Part shown: piece by piece, positions 36,820 to 47,500 of the stretch | Layout of the letters: the number at the start of each line of letters is the position of its first letter | How positions within the stretch are numbered: the stretch's first letter is position 1 | Source of the DNA: Dasypus novemcinctus | Taxonomy: Eukaryota > Chordata > Mammalia > Cingulata > Dasypodidae | Length of the DNA stretch: 64,000 nucleotides | Assembly: GCF_030445035.2 (NCBI RefSeq) | Contig: NC_080701.1 | Location: 26,566,798 to 26,630,797 of the forward strand | Direction of reading: 5' to 3' | Notes under the pieces: generated by a model | Seen by the model: the letters and a program-made list of their open reading frames with translations, nothing else | Databases searched by the model: none | What the model was told of the DNA's origin: nothing | Program-made: the position numbers and the translations under genes

Positions 36820-37870
36820 ATTTTTCTCCCCAATTTTATTATTTTGAAAGTTTTAAGACTCATTGAAAAGTTTCAAGAATGGTGCTAGGAACACCGGATA
36901 CATTTTACCTAGATCCACCAACTGTTAACATTTTGTCACATTTGTTTTTCCTGAACCATTTCAGAATTAGTTGCAGACCATGCCATTTCACTCTTAAATA
37001 CTTCAGCATGCATCTTCCTAAAAGCAAGGAAATTTCTGTATAACCCAAATACAATTATCACCCACAGAAAACTTTACATTATGATACTAATACACAGTTT
37101 ATATTCAAATTTCTCCATTTTCCTAATTAGTCTGATAATGCTCCTTCTTTTTTAACCCAGGGTCCAATTTTAGGATCAAACATGGCTTTTATTGTCAGGT
37201 CCTTCTTTTGTCTTATTTTTATTTTTTATTTTTTATTTTTATTTTATTCATTTATCTTTTCCCATGTCTGTTCATCATCTTCCTTTCTTTAGGAGGCAAC
37301 AGGAACTGAACCAGGGAACCCCAATGTGGGAGGGAGGCACCCAATTGCTTAAGTCACCTCCATTCCCTGCCTTGTTGTATCCCTCATTGTTTTCCCTCTT
37401 GTGTCTCTTATTGTGTCATCTTGTCACAGCAGTTTGCCATGCCTGCCTGTCGTGACGGCTTGCCGTCCTGACCATATTCTTGAGTCACTGGGAACCTCTG
37501 CTCCCTGCTTTGTTGTGTCTCACATTATGTTTTTCTTATTCCGTCTCTTGTTGTGCCATCTTATTGGGTCAGCCCCCCACACTGCCCACTGCACCAGCTC
37601 ATTGTCTTCATTAAGAGGCACCAGGAACCTAACCAAGGACTCCCCACCCCCGTGTGGTAGGCAGGAGCCCAGTCACTTGAACCACATCTGCTTCCCTCTT
37701 TTGTCTCCTTTAATCTAGAACATTTAACAAGCCCTTTTCTTAATTTTTCATGACATTTACATTTTTCAAGAGAATTGTTCTGTAGAATGTCTCTCAATCT
37801 GGATTTGTCCAATTGTTTCTTCACAAATAGAGACAAGTTACAGACTTTTGACAAGAATATTACCTTTGTG
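36820..37870 (-). mobile_element. Reversed old L1 3' segment split by a SINE
   Basis: Left arm 36820-37203 (CTGTTAACATTTTGTCACA, AATACTTCAGCATGCATC, GGTCCAATTTTAGGATC) continues in the right arm 37697-37870 (TCTCCTTTAATCTAGAACA, GAATGTCTCTCAATCTGG). The insertion between them is bounded by a 10-bp duplication. Confidence 0.7.
37214..37696 (-). mobile_element. Longer two-unit DAS variant
   Basis: Perfect 10-bp duplication TCTTTTGTCT (37204-37213 and 37697-37706). Two tRNA-like blocks (GGAACTGAACCAGGGAACCC near 37299 and AGGAACCTAACCAAGGACTC near 37623) and an internal TTGTTGTGTCTC-type spacer that occurs twice. Confidence 0.85.
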
Positions 37871-37889
37871 CTTTTTTTTCTCCTCACAT

Positions 37890-38530
37890 AATAAACTTTA
37901 TTTTTTAAAGCTGTTTCAGATTACAGAAAAGATACATAAAAAATATAGGGGAGGGAAGCGGCTGTGGCTTGATTGACTGGGCTCCCGTCTACCATATGGG
38001 AGGCCCTGGGTTCGCGTCCCAGGGCCTCCTTGTGAAGGCAAGCTCACCTGTGCGCTTGCGGATTCTGCCCGGCCAGCAAGCTCCGCAGAGAGCTGACTCA
38101 GCAAGGTGACGCAACAAAAAGACACAACAAAAAGGGAGACAAGTAAAACCACATAAGAGTGCGCAACGAGTGGACACAGAGAGCAAAACAATAAACAAGC
38201 CACAAGGGTTGGGGGGGGGGGTTTGTAAAAATAAATACAGACACACAGAAGAACACACAGCAAATGGACACAGAGAGCAGACAGCAAGCAAGTCGCAAGG
38301 AGGGGGGAATAAAAAAAAAGTATAGGTGATTCCCATCCCTTCCCCCTTTCACATTTTCCGGTATTATTGACATCTTACATTAGTGTGCTAATTTGTTACA
38401 ACCGATGAGCAAATGTTGAAGCACTGATACTAACCAAGGTCTATAGTTTACATTATGGTTTACACTGTGCCCCGTAGAGTTGTACAGGTTTCAACAAAAT
38501 GCATAATAATGGCCTGCATCCATCATCGCG
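37890..38530 (-). mobile_element. Reversed L1 3' segment split by a DAS-SINE
   Basis: Arms 37890-37950 and 38320-38530 (CATTAGTGTGCTAATTTGTT, TATAGTTTACATTATGG, GAGTTGTACAGGTTTC). The SINE at 37953-38310 sits between them, with AAAAATATAGG / AAAAAGTATAGG on its two sides. Confidence 0.65.
37953..38310 (+). mobile_element. DAS variant with GAAGGCAAGCT body
   Basis: Head GGGAAGCGGCTGTGGCTTGA, B-box-like GGTTCGCGTCCCAGG. The body resembles the outer copy at 347 rather than the standard DAS body. A G run (GGGGGGGGGG near 38211) and the repeated CACACAGAAGAACACACAGC-like stretch precede the tail. Confidence 0.8.
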
Positions 38531-38749
38531 ATCTTCATGCTCTTTTCTGTGCGTCACCTCAGGGGGCACAGCATGTCTGCTTGTTCCATCCCTGGTGATG
38601 TAAGGTTTGATCATTTGGGTGAGGGTGATTTCTTTGGTGTACAGCATCCTTTTCTCTTCGTACTTTAGTGAGTAATCTCTGGGGTGATACTCTGAAACTG
38701 TCCAGTCTCCATCGATCATTTCTACCCAGATCGATTCTTCCGCCGCCAT
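38453..38749 (-). other. Unassigned ORF, head-to-head with VDAC3
   Basis: 98-codon open frame from an ATG in good context (GAGGAGATGG), reading MAAEESIWVEMIDGDWTVSE and then HPRDYSLKYEEKRMLYTKEI. The start is at the shoulder of the VDAC3 CpG island, on the opposite strand. The last 25 or so codons run into a reversed L1 fragment, so the natural end may differ: a weak donor-like GAG/GTGACG occurs near 38557. I recognise no family. It could be a chance frame, part of an old retrocopy or a first exon of a divergent transcript. Confidence 0.25.
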
Positions 38750-39130
38750 CTCCTCGGCAGGGACTCGCTGGTGCTCCGTAGGGCACTTTCCCCCCGCTCC
38801 TCGCCTCTTCGCTTTAATCCACCACGCCTGCGTGATCGGGAATAAGTCACTCACCCCTCGGGCCCTACGTTTTCTCATCTTTAAGCTGAGATGACCTAAG
38901 GGTCACATTCACCCTGAGATGGGATTTCTGGAAACTTCTGCGAAGGATCCGCAGAGCAGCCCCACGTCCTCTGTCCTTGCCTGAGTGGCCGCGCCCACGG
39001 TAACAGTATTTAGCAGCCGCGGGGCCATCTCGCGAGAGCGAACCCCTTCCCGGGATCAGGGTGCGGTCCCCAGCTCCTTCCCAGCCCCACGTCACCCGCC
39101 CCCGGCAGCCCCCTGCGCGCTGAGTCCTTC

Positions 39131-39142
39131 TGCGCATGCGCG
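39131..39142 (+). promoter_or_regulatory. VDAC3: NRF-1 binding site
   Basis: TGCGCATGCGCG fits the palindromic NRF-1 consensus YGCGCAYGCGCR at every position. Two related GCGCAGGCGC sequences follow at 39269-39278 and 39297-39306. NRF-1 drives many nuclear genes for mitochondrial proteins. Confidence 0.75.
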
Positions 39143-39299
39143 CGCCCGCCGCCAGGCAGTTGGTGGGGTTTGTTGGGCCCACCTGTTCCCGTCGCCTCCC
39201 CGGCTGGCCGCGAGCCGGGCCTGCGCGACACTACCGCGCAAACGCGGGGCGGGGCGGCAGCGGGGAGCGCGCAGGCGCCGCGGCGGGCGTGCGGGCGCG

Positions 39300-39375
39300 C
39301 AGGCGCGGACGGCGTTGGTTTGAAGAAGACCTTCAGCGTTGCCCTGGCGGAGCCGAGCCGGCCCTCGGGTTGGAG
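39300..39375 (+). other. VDAC3: VDAC3 noncoding exon 1 (approximate start)
   Basis: The donor GAG/GTGAGG at 39375/39376 fits the known architecture, in which the first exon is untranslated and the ATG lies in exon 2. The transcription start is not determinable and is placed near 39300 from the promoter motifs. Confidence 0.6.
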
Positions 39376-41512
39376 GTGAGGAGGGGCGGAGGCCGCGGGC
39401 CCCGCGCCCCCACCCCCGGCGACGGGGCCACGGGACCGGCGGGTCGCGGGAGAACGGCGACGCCAGGGGAGACGGCTGTAACGGAGGGATCGGGAAGGAG
39501 GGAGCAGTCTAACGGGGCGTGGCCGCGGCGCGGGCCGGGCCGGGGAGGGCAGAGGGGGCGCCGGCCCCGTCGGGGTCCTGGCTCCTCCTGCCGCCTCGGC
39601 GGACGGTGCCTGAGCGCGGGCCCTCGCCCTTCCGCTCCTCCTGGTGTGCAGACAGGACTCTCCGCAGGCGTCGGGCTGGCGAGGAGGTTGGTTTCCAGGG
39701 AAGTTGACTCCTCGAACCCCGTTCCCACCCCGCCCCCGCGTCCCGCGTCCTCGCCGAAAAGACCAGACATCACAGGAGCGCTTCCCCTCCTCAGGGCGAG
39801 AGCGAGTCGACGTGCACCGTGGAAAGGGAGAAATGGGGGGCAAGGGGGCTCTTTAGTTGATGTCAAGTTAGTAATTGTCTGAAGCAGTATTGCCTAGTTA
39901 ACGCCCTTTTTCCCCCTCTGCATCTAATGCAACATCAGTACCTTGTGCATATCAACAAGCAATAAGTGCATTTTGTAGAGTTAATGGAAATATGTGATTT
40001 TAGCTTTACTCGCGAGTCGCGTGAAGTCTCTGTGTCTCCTTGATTTTTGCTTGATCATACCAGCAGGGTATTTTCCATCAGAAGTAAGCTTGAACTGGGC
40101 AGAATTGAGATCAGTTAGGAAACTAAACCAGCTATTCGTTTTTTGCATATTCTCTGGCAGTAGTTTTGAAAAATAATAAGGCAGAATACCAAAAGATTGT
40201 AACTGTTCCACAGATGTATGTATGGGTGCTTCTAAACAATTTACCTGTCTTCTCTAAGGGTTAAATGAAAAAGCAGACTTATAAAGCCTTAACATTTCCA
40301 CTTGAATATAGAGTGTTGGTTTTTCTATACTTAACCTCCCAAATTACAGGATTTCTGGCAGAATTTCAGCAGATACCAGCATCAGTTGTGATTATGAGGC
40401 TGATAACATCAAATTAGAATTGGAAATGTGTAGAAAGTCTAGAATCCATCATTTGAGTACAAGGGATTGAACTGTAAAATAATTGCTCTAGAAGTGAACT
40501 ATGAAACCCTGTGGCTTAGAGCCGAGTTTTACTATCTTGACTCAGTATGTTTATATTGAGTATGGAAACTCTCTTTCCTCTTTATAGCCTAGTGTCTGAT
40601 ATATTTGACAGATTTAAGTTCAGGGATAAATTTTAAATACATTCACAGTTGAGCAGTGTCATCTTAAATGTATATCATGTCATGTGTTTAGCAGAAAGCC
40701 AGATTAAGAGTTAGGCTAATTGCAGTTTGAATGTGTATGTAGCTGAGGCATAGGGATAGCAAGTGCTCGCTGGCGCTCTGGTATCATCACGGGGCCAAGG
40801 AGGCTGCTGGAGGTGGTTCCGTAGTTGGTTAGGCATGGCATTAGCGTTAGGCACGGCTGACAACAGACCCTGCTGCAGAAGACTGCCCATATACAAAGAG
40901 AGCAAAGGCAGATGCAGGTGGCTGCTGAGAATTTGATGTGAGCGTTCTGTTGGCAGTTGAAAAGCTGGCTGAATCCTAGGTAGGCGAGGTGGAAAGTTGA
41001 GGCACCTTGGGTTTTTGAAGGCTTTCACTTCAGACTTTACACCAGTCTTTGGTAAACAGATTGCTCCTACCTCTGGTTAATAGGTATGGTTCCTGCACTT
41101 CATTTTAAAAAACAGCTTTGTGTGACAACACATTAATCTTATTTTAAGAACTGAATTTTAGAGAAACAAGGTTAACCATGAGGTTTTGATTGCATCTATT
41201 CTTAGAGTTTCTTAAAAAAAATTTACCTTGTTGCCTCACACAGTTCTTTGGCTTTTTATACCAGCCTGAGAAAGGTTTTTCTGAGGTGAATTTCGGAAGC
41301 ATCTCCTTCAGGCTGTGAGAACTTTTTTCCCTTTGGAAATGCAATCAGAAAAATGGCCTCTGATTTTGTGAGAAAATTCTTTCATTCTCCAGTGTTCTGG
41401 AAAGCTCCTTTTTTAAAGGACCAGAATGCCTTCTCTTAAGCAGTGGAAAACTATGGTGGAATGAATACTAAATGGTTATTCTTATTCCTTTGGCCCCATT
41501 TTTCTTTATAAG
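39376..41512 (+). other. VDAC3: VDAC3 intron 1
   Basis: GC-rich to about 39.86 kb, then AT-rich. 40711-41028 stands out as a segment with a 105-codon minus-strand frame and several CpGs. It resembles an inserted retrocopy, but I cannot name a parent gene. No interspersed SINE. Confidence 0.5.
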
Positions 41513-41581
41513 ATATGTGTAACACACCCGCTTACTGTGACCTCGGAAAGGCTGCCAAAGATGTCTTCAACAAAGGATATG
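41513..41581 (+). CDS. VDAC3: VDAC3 exon 2: start codon, N-terminal helix
   Basis: Two 5' UTR bases, then ATG at 41515-41517 and 22 codons plus one base. Acceptor CTTTATAAG, donor TATG/GTAAGT. It encodes the amphipathic N-terminal helix with C2 and C8. Confidence 0.96.
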
Positions 41582-44500
41582 GTAAGTATGCTACTGCAAA
41601 TTTCCACTTTGGGGGGTTTGAGATTAGTGGTGAAATGCCTACTATGTGCAAGATACTGTGCTAGTAAAATGAAATTAAGACAACATTAACCTACTTCACA
41701 AGATTTAAGGGGTAACAGGTTATTAGACTTCATTTCTTAGAGTCCCTTACAAACAATAAAAGCAATTTTATATATACACACACGTATATATAAAGTTATA
41801 TAAATCTATAATATCTCTGTCTCCTCTGGCTACCCTTGAGGACAAAGTAGGTATACTCTTTTTCCTCCTTCCAAATAATGGCGGTGTTTTCCTGAGAGTA
41901 GAGACACAGCTTTTGACTTCTTTAGAGTAACAATTCTTTGATCCCAAATAATTTTTAATTGTTAAATCTTTTCTCTGCTTATATTCTGTGCATTTGATCT
42001 CTTCTTGTTAACTAGTAATGTTAATTGTATATTTTAAGCTTGTATATATATCAGCATAATATAGTAATATTGATACTTGGAATGGTGCATATTCCTTTCA
42101 TTAGCTTGTGCTTTAACTTATATATTTAAAGTAAGCCTTTATTCAATTTGGGGGCTTAAATATTATACTTAAGTTATTTGGTTATTAATCATTATCTCCT
42201 GGAATTCTCCTGTGTATTTTTCACATGGATGGTACTGTGGACTATTTTAATTTCTGAGGTGGCAAAAATGAGTGACTGTCACATTTTGTACATTACTGTG
42301 TTTTTTTTGTGTATGTGTCTAGGGTTTGGCATGGTCAAAATAGATCTGAAAACCAAGTCTTGTAGTGGAGTGGTAAGTACCTAATATATTTTTAAATAGA
42401 TAATTAACTTAAAGGAACCTGTTTAACAGTCATTATTCACTCTCGTTATGTGAAACCGCATATGTTTGGCACTGTGCTATCTTCTCTAAGCCTTGCCCTA
42501 CTCAGATTTCCAGTGAGCATCCTTACTCAGCCAATTAAACCCATAGACGATTAGGTTGAATTTTTCAAAGGAGCCTACACATTTTGAACCATGTCTTATC
42601 CTAACCATGTCTTATCCTTATACTTTTATGAATATTTAGTCACTAAAAAGTTTATTTCTATTATAATAGGTTCATGCAAGTTTTATTGCCCTTCTACAAA
42701 AAATAATTTTAGTCTCTGTCCTTTTATGATTAATTGAAGTAAATGTAGAAAAAATGCATGTAGACAATTCTACAGTTTTTATCCTGATTCATACAGTCTT
42801 TTACTGGAAGTTAAGAACTAGTAAAGGATATGGTGGTATTTTCAAAAGGCTATTAACTAGAGCTTTCATTCAGTAAATCTCAGCAAATAGATTAACTTTA
42901 TGTTCACCTCATTCTCTGAATTTTCTTCATTGGCCACATCTTTTTTGGTATTTAATCAAATAAAAATTTTATTTCTGGATATAGTGATTTAGTTAGAAGG
43001 ACAAGAGGCATGTGGAATTCTTATGACACTTTGTCTCTGACTCTATACTCCTGGTTTGTCACTATCAATCTTTCCCTGACTTTCTCTAGTGGTAAGTAAA
43101 TATATATGTACCTATCTTGCTAAGCTTGTGTATATGCTTCTGTTAAAATGGAGAATTTAGGCTCATTTTGAGTAGGGTTTTAGAATTTGCTCAAGTTAGG
43201 TTCATGTTTAAAAATGATCAGCTAAAATTTTATCTCCCTTTCATGCTGCTGTGGTTTGGGACTTTTCATTCAGATGGTAAGGAAAAAAGAGCATATTTGT
43301 GTGCTTGCTTTTTTTATGACTTGCTTTGTGGTCTCTGGTATGAATTTAGGATAGGTTTCATCCTTTGCTCAAAATGTCTTAGATATTGTTTGTTGATAGT
43401 TTACGCATATGCCATCTATTTAAGAGTAACATTTGTGTGATTGTTCTGTTCTTTGCTAGCATTTAATGCAGAGCTTGTAGATGTTATATGCATGTATATA
43501 TGTATTTTGCACATGTTTGACCTAATTATGTAATTAAAAAGAAATGGAAGCAATTGGGATCCTGAGACTGAGAAAAATCCTAGCCTTCTCTTTGAGATTC
43601 GTACTTCTGGTATTTTCGATTTTTGACAGTGCTTCAAACTAAGAAATGATGATGATAACATGGGAGAAATGTGGAATTGTTATTTCTTTACCTTAATTTT
43701 GTGTATAAAATTTCCCTAACAACAGAATTAAGGTTTATATTTGCTATATAGTTGGCCAATATGTGAGAGGTAAATGTGAAAATAGGAGACTGGGTAGTAG
43801 GACCTAGTAAAAGAAAATGACTATCATATTAAAAGAATTAAAAGAACTGTAAAACGTGACTAACATTTTATCACTTTTACTAAGGCCTTGCCCTAAATGT
43901 GCAGCATGATAGTCTCTGTCAGAGCTTTCTGCCTGGTGTTGATAAACAGATCTTAGCTTCCCAGTTGTTTCATCAGCCTGTAGAACTAGAGTTAAGACAG
44001 CAGGGTATTTGTTAGAGGGTGGATTCATACTGCAGGCAGTGAAAAAGAACTGGTGAGGGTTGGTAGCATTTCATTACCGTTGGCAGTAGTTCAGAAATGT
44101 TCCTTAAAAATAGGGCCAATCAGAGTGTTCTTCTTTGATGCTTTGTAGATTGATAGTGACAGGTGTTGACTTTTGCTTCTCCCTAGAAGGAGATCTATTT
44201 CTGATTGTTATCATCATATGACTAAAAGGACACTTAACCAGGGAAGAGGATATATTTTAAGGCATTCATAATAACTATTTGTTAAAAAGCACTTTAAAAG
44301 CTAGACTGAGGAGAAGGGGGAAAGAGGAATAAGTTATAACATTCCATTTTGTAGTGAAAAATGCACAGATACTTTGAAGTACTGGAATTGTTTATGCTGA
44401 AATTGCACATAGTCTTGAGGACAAATGCAATAAAATTCCAACCCTATTAAAAGGGAGGGAAGTGGCTATAGTGCTTCTAGTATTTTGGAATGTTTAATGA

Positions 44501-47500
44501 CTTTTAAATTAACTAATGGTTTGAAAGGTCTGATGGAGAACCATAATGTTTTTCAGGCCATGGAAGTTAAATATTTAAGATTCAATATTTTTGTCTTTTT
44601 TTGTAAAGGCATTTATTTTCAATAAAGATACTTTTAAAGTAGAAATGAAAGGTTCCAATTTAGTAAGAGAGTATAGGGAAAGAGAAATATTGATAAGACA
44701 GGTGGAGTAATGGAAAGACATAAAACTGGTTATAAAATGTTTAGAGACTGGAAAGAAAGAAGGAAAGCAGGAAATAAGTGACTAGAGAGTGCTAGGCTAT
44801 GGCAGAGAGGAAATTCTATTGGTTTCTGATGCATTGAATATTACTTTCTGAAATGATTTTTTTTTCCTACTTGGTGAACTTATTTTAAAGTATTCTTTTC
44901 TTGCTTGCCAGGAGTTTTCTACTTCTGGTCATGCTTACACTGATACAGGGAAAGCAACAGGTAACCTAGAGACCAAATATAAGATTTGTAATTATGGACT
45001 TACCTTCACCCAAAAATGGAACACAGACAATACTCTTGGGACAGAAATCTCTTTGGAGAATAAGGTACGAGAGAGCACTAAAAGTTTTATTTGTAAGCTA
45101 AATTTTTTTTGCAGATTCAAAGATGAACAAGCTCCAGATATAATCTGAAGAAGATGTTATAGTAACTTGTCTAGTAGCCATATTTTTTTCTCTGCATATG
45201 GCCTTATTTGGTATGTCTTGAGTAGACCAAACTATTTGCAATGATTTTTTTTGTTTAAAGTGGCACGGGCTCTTTAATTAATATACATAGGAAGGAGTGC
45301 GAGAGCAAGAGAGTGGTCAGTTCTACCTGGGGAAGCAGAACAAGACAAATTTTTGTTTTGTTTTGTAATCATTGAAAAATTGGCTACACAGAAAAATGTT
45401 TCTAAAACATTCTGTAATGTTTTAAAAGAGAAAGTATATCAGCAGGTATTTGTCAAGTGCCCACGATGTTAAGGGCACCATTTTTAAAAAACTATATCTA
45501 TATGTACATTATCATATAAAGATATACATGCTGACTTGTTGAATGTCAGGTTATCACATTACAAAAATTTTAAGAGAGTATTAAGATTATTTTATATTGC
45601 AATTTTGCTGTTTTGTACTGTAACTTATGCTATTTGTTATAATAGGATTTGACCTATAAATTTTAACCTGTTTTTTTGGGGGAGGATAGAATCATGATGA
45701 AGGCTGGGGGGAAGAAGAGAGGAAAGGATGGGGAGTTAAATGTGTTACATAGTTTAATATTTGGCTTTCTTTAATTTCCATTTTTTTTTTTTGTATATAG
45801 GGAGTTAGGGGAAACGTTAGAATCGGTTTCTTAGGTTGAAAAAATAATTGAAAATTACCAACATGTTAATTTAAATCTTTACTTTTCAGTTGGCTGAAGG
45901 GTTGAAAGTGACTCTTGATACCATATTTGTACCGAACACAGGGTAATTATCCAATTCTATTTTCTGAAATGCTTTTGTAGCCTGAAGGGATAGAGCGCTT
46001 TAGAATGGGGAGCGCAATTAAAAGCTTATAGGCAGGAAGTGCTGAGGAAGTTGCTGTTAGTAACACTAGAGACTTTGTGCATATAGAGAAGATAAAGGAA
46101 GACTGACATGAGGCAAGATGAAATTTAGATGTGAAAATTGAAAAGACTGGACAAAAAATTATAAATCTATTCCAAAGAGTAGTAGAAAAAGACTAGGAAC
46201 TAGAAGGGTCTGAGGCCATAGGTATTTTTTATACTGTGTTCTAAAATTCATGGATGTGGTGTTCTGCTGAGAAGTTAATTTCTTAAGGAAAGAATATAAC
46301 CTCTTGGTTCTAGAACAGTATAACACGTAGTTCTGGGATTGACTTGCTTTCTTAGCCTCCATAAATGCACCAGCTTCTCTTCCTCAATTTCCTCACCTAT
46401 AATATGGGGATCGTGTTGCCTAACAGGCCAAAATTATCTAAAGGACAAAGGTGCTAGGTAAATGGAAGGTGGCATTTCTTCTTATCTATAATAGGTTGTA
46501 TCGTTCCTGCCACACTACCTCAGTTATCTGTAGGACAAATATTCTTTTGAAAGGCCTGGTTGTAATAGGAAGGGGACTATTTAGTGTTTTCAGTCCTTTC
46601 CTTGAAAAAAGTAAACTCCCCACCATAATAGTATAATTTAGTTTTGGGTGTTATGTTTTGTGGCACTTGGGACATTTGGACACATTTAAAAGAGATTTGG
46701 TCTCTTGTATATCTGTATCTACATCTTCAGATTATTAATTTGGTGCTGAAATACCTTATTCCTTCTTATATTCTTGTACTTTTCTCCATCCCTTTATAAA
46801 ATTAGTGATAAAGTATCCTATCTTGTGACTTTGTAGTGAGTAATAGGTACAAGTAGTACATACATTTATAATGCTAACAAAATTATATTTGTAGAGCTAA
46901 CAAAATTATATTTTGTGTCTTGGTCTACTGGGCATGTGAGCTGTGTTTTTGAAGTGTTGTAGATTGTCAAATAATATTTGAAATATTATTACTATATGTA
47001 TGCAGTCTACCAAAATAATATTTAAATTGGGGGAGAGAGGCTTTTACTCTAAAAATTCCTGGAAAGTAGTAGAAACTCGTGTTACATTCATAATTTTTTG
47101 TTATTGTTTGTTTATTACAGAAAGAAGAGTGGGAAATTGAAGGCCTCATATAAACGGGATTGCTTCAGTCTTGGTAGTAACGTTGATATAGATTTTTCTG
47201 GACCAACCATCTATGGCTGGGCTGTACTGGCCCTTGAAGGTTGGCTTGCTGGCTATCAGATGAGTTTTGACACAGCCAAATCCAAACTGTCACAGAATAA
47301 TTTCGCCCTGGGTTACAAGGCTGCAGACTTCCAGCTGCACACTCATGTGTGAGTGTTTATAATTCATTCCTTCTTTAGTGCCAGTGCCATCTCCCAAAAA
47401 CTTGGTAGCCATTAGCAGACTGAGGAAGGTTAAGTGATGGTACTTACATTTACTATGCCTTGGTGGATACTCAACCTCATTGTACTTTTCATAGTCAACA

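Larger units (their letters stand above)
38880..39860 (+). promoter_or_regulatory. VDAC3: CpG island promoter of VDAC3
   Basis: About 1 kb of very GC- and CpG-rich DNA without a TATA box. It contains GC boxes (GGGGCGGGGCGG near 39245), a perfect NRF-1 site and GCGCAGGCGC repeats, and the noncoding first exon. The many long open frames here on both strands (up to 277 codons) reflect base composition only. Confidence 0.9.

Noticed and set aside
39010-39843. 277-codon minus-strand ORF (and a 248-codon plus-strand ORF) across the CpG island
   Set aside because: Both strands are open because stop codons are rare in CpG-rich DNA. The residues are Pro/Arg/Gly/Ala-rich with no recognisable domain, and the region is the VDAC3 promoter.
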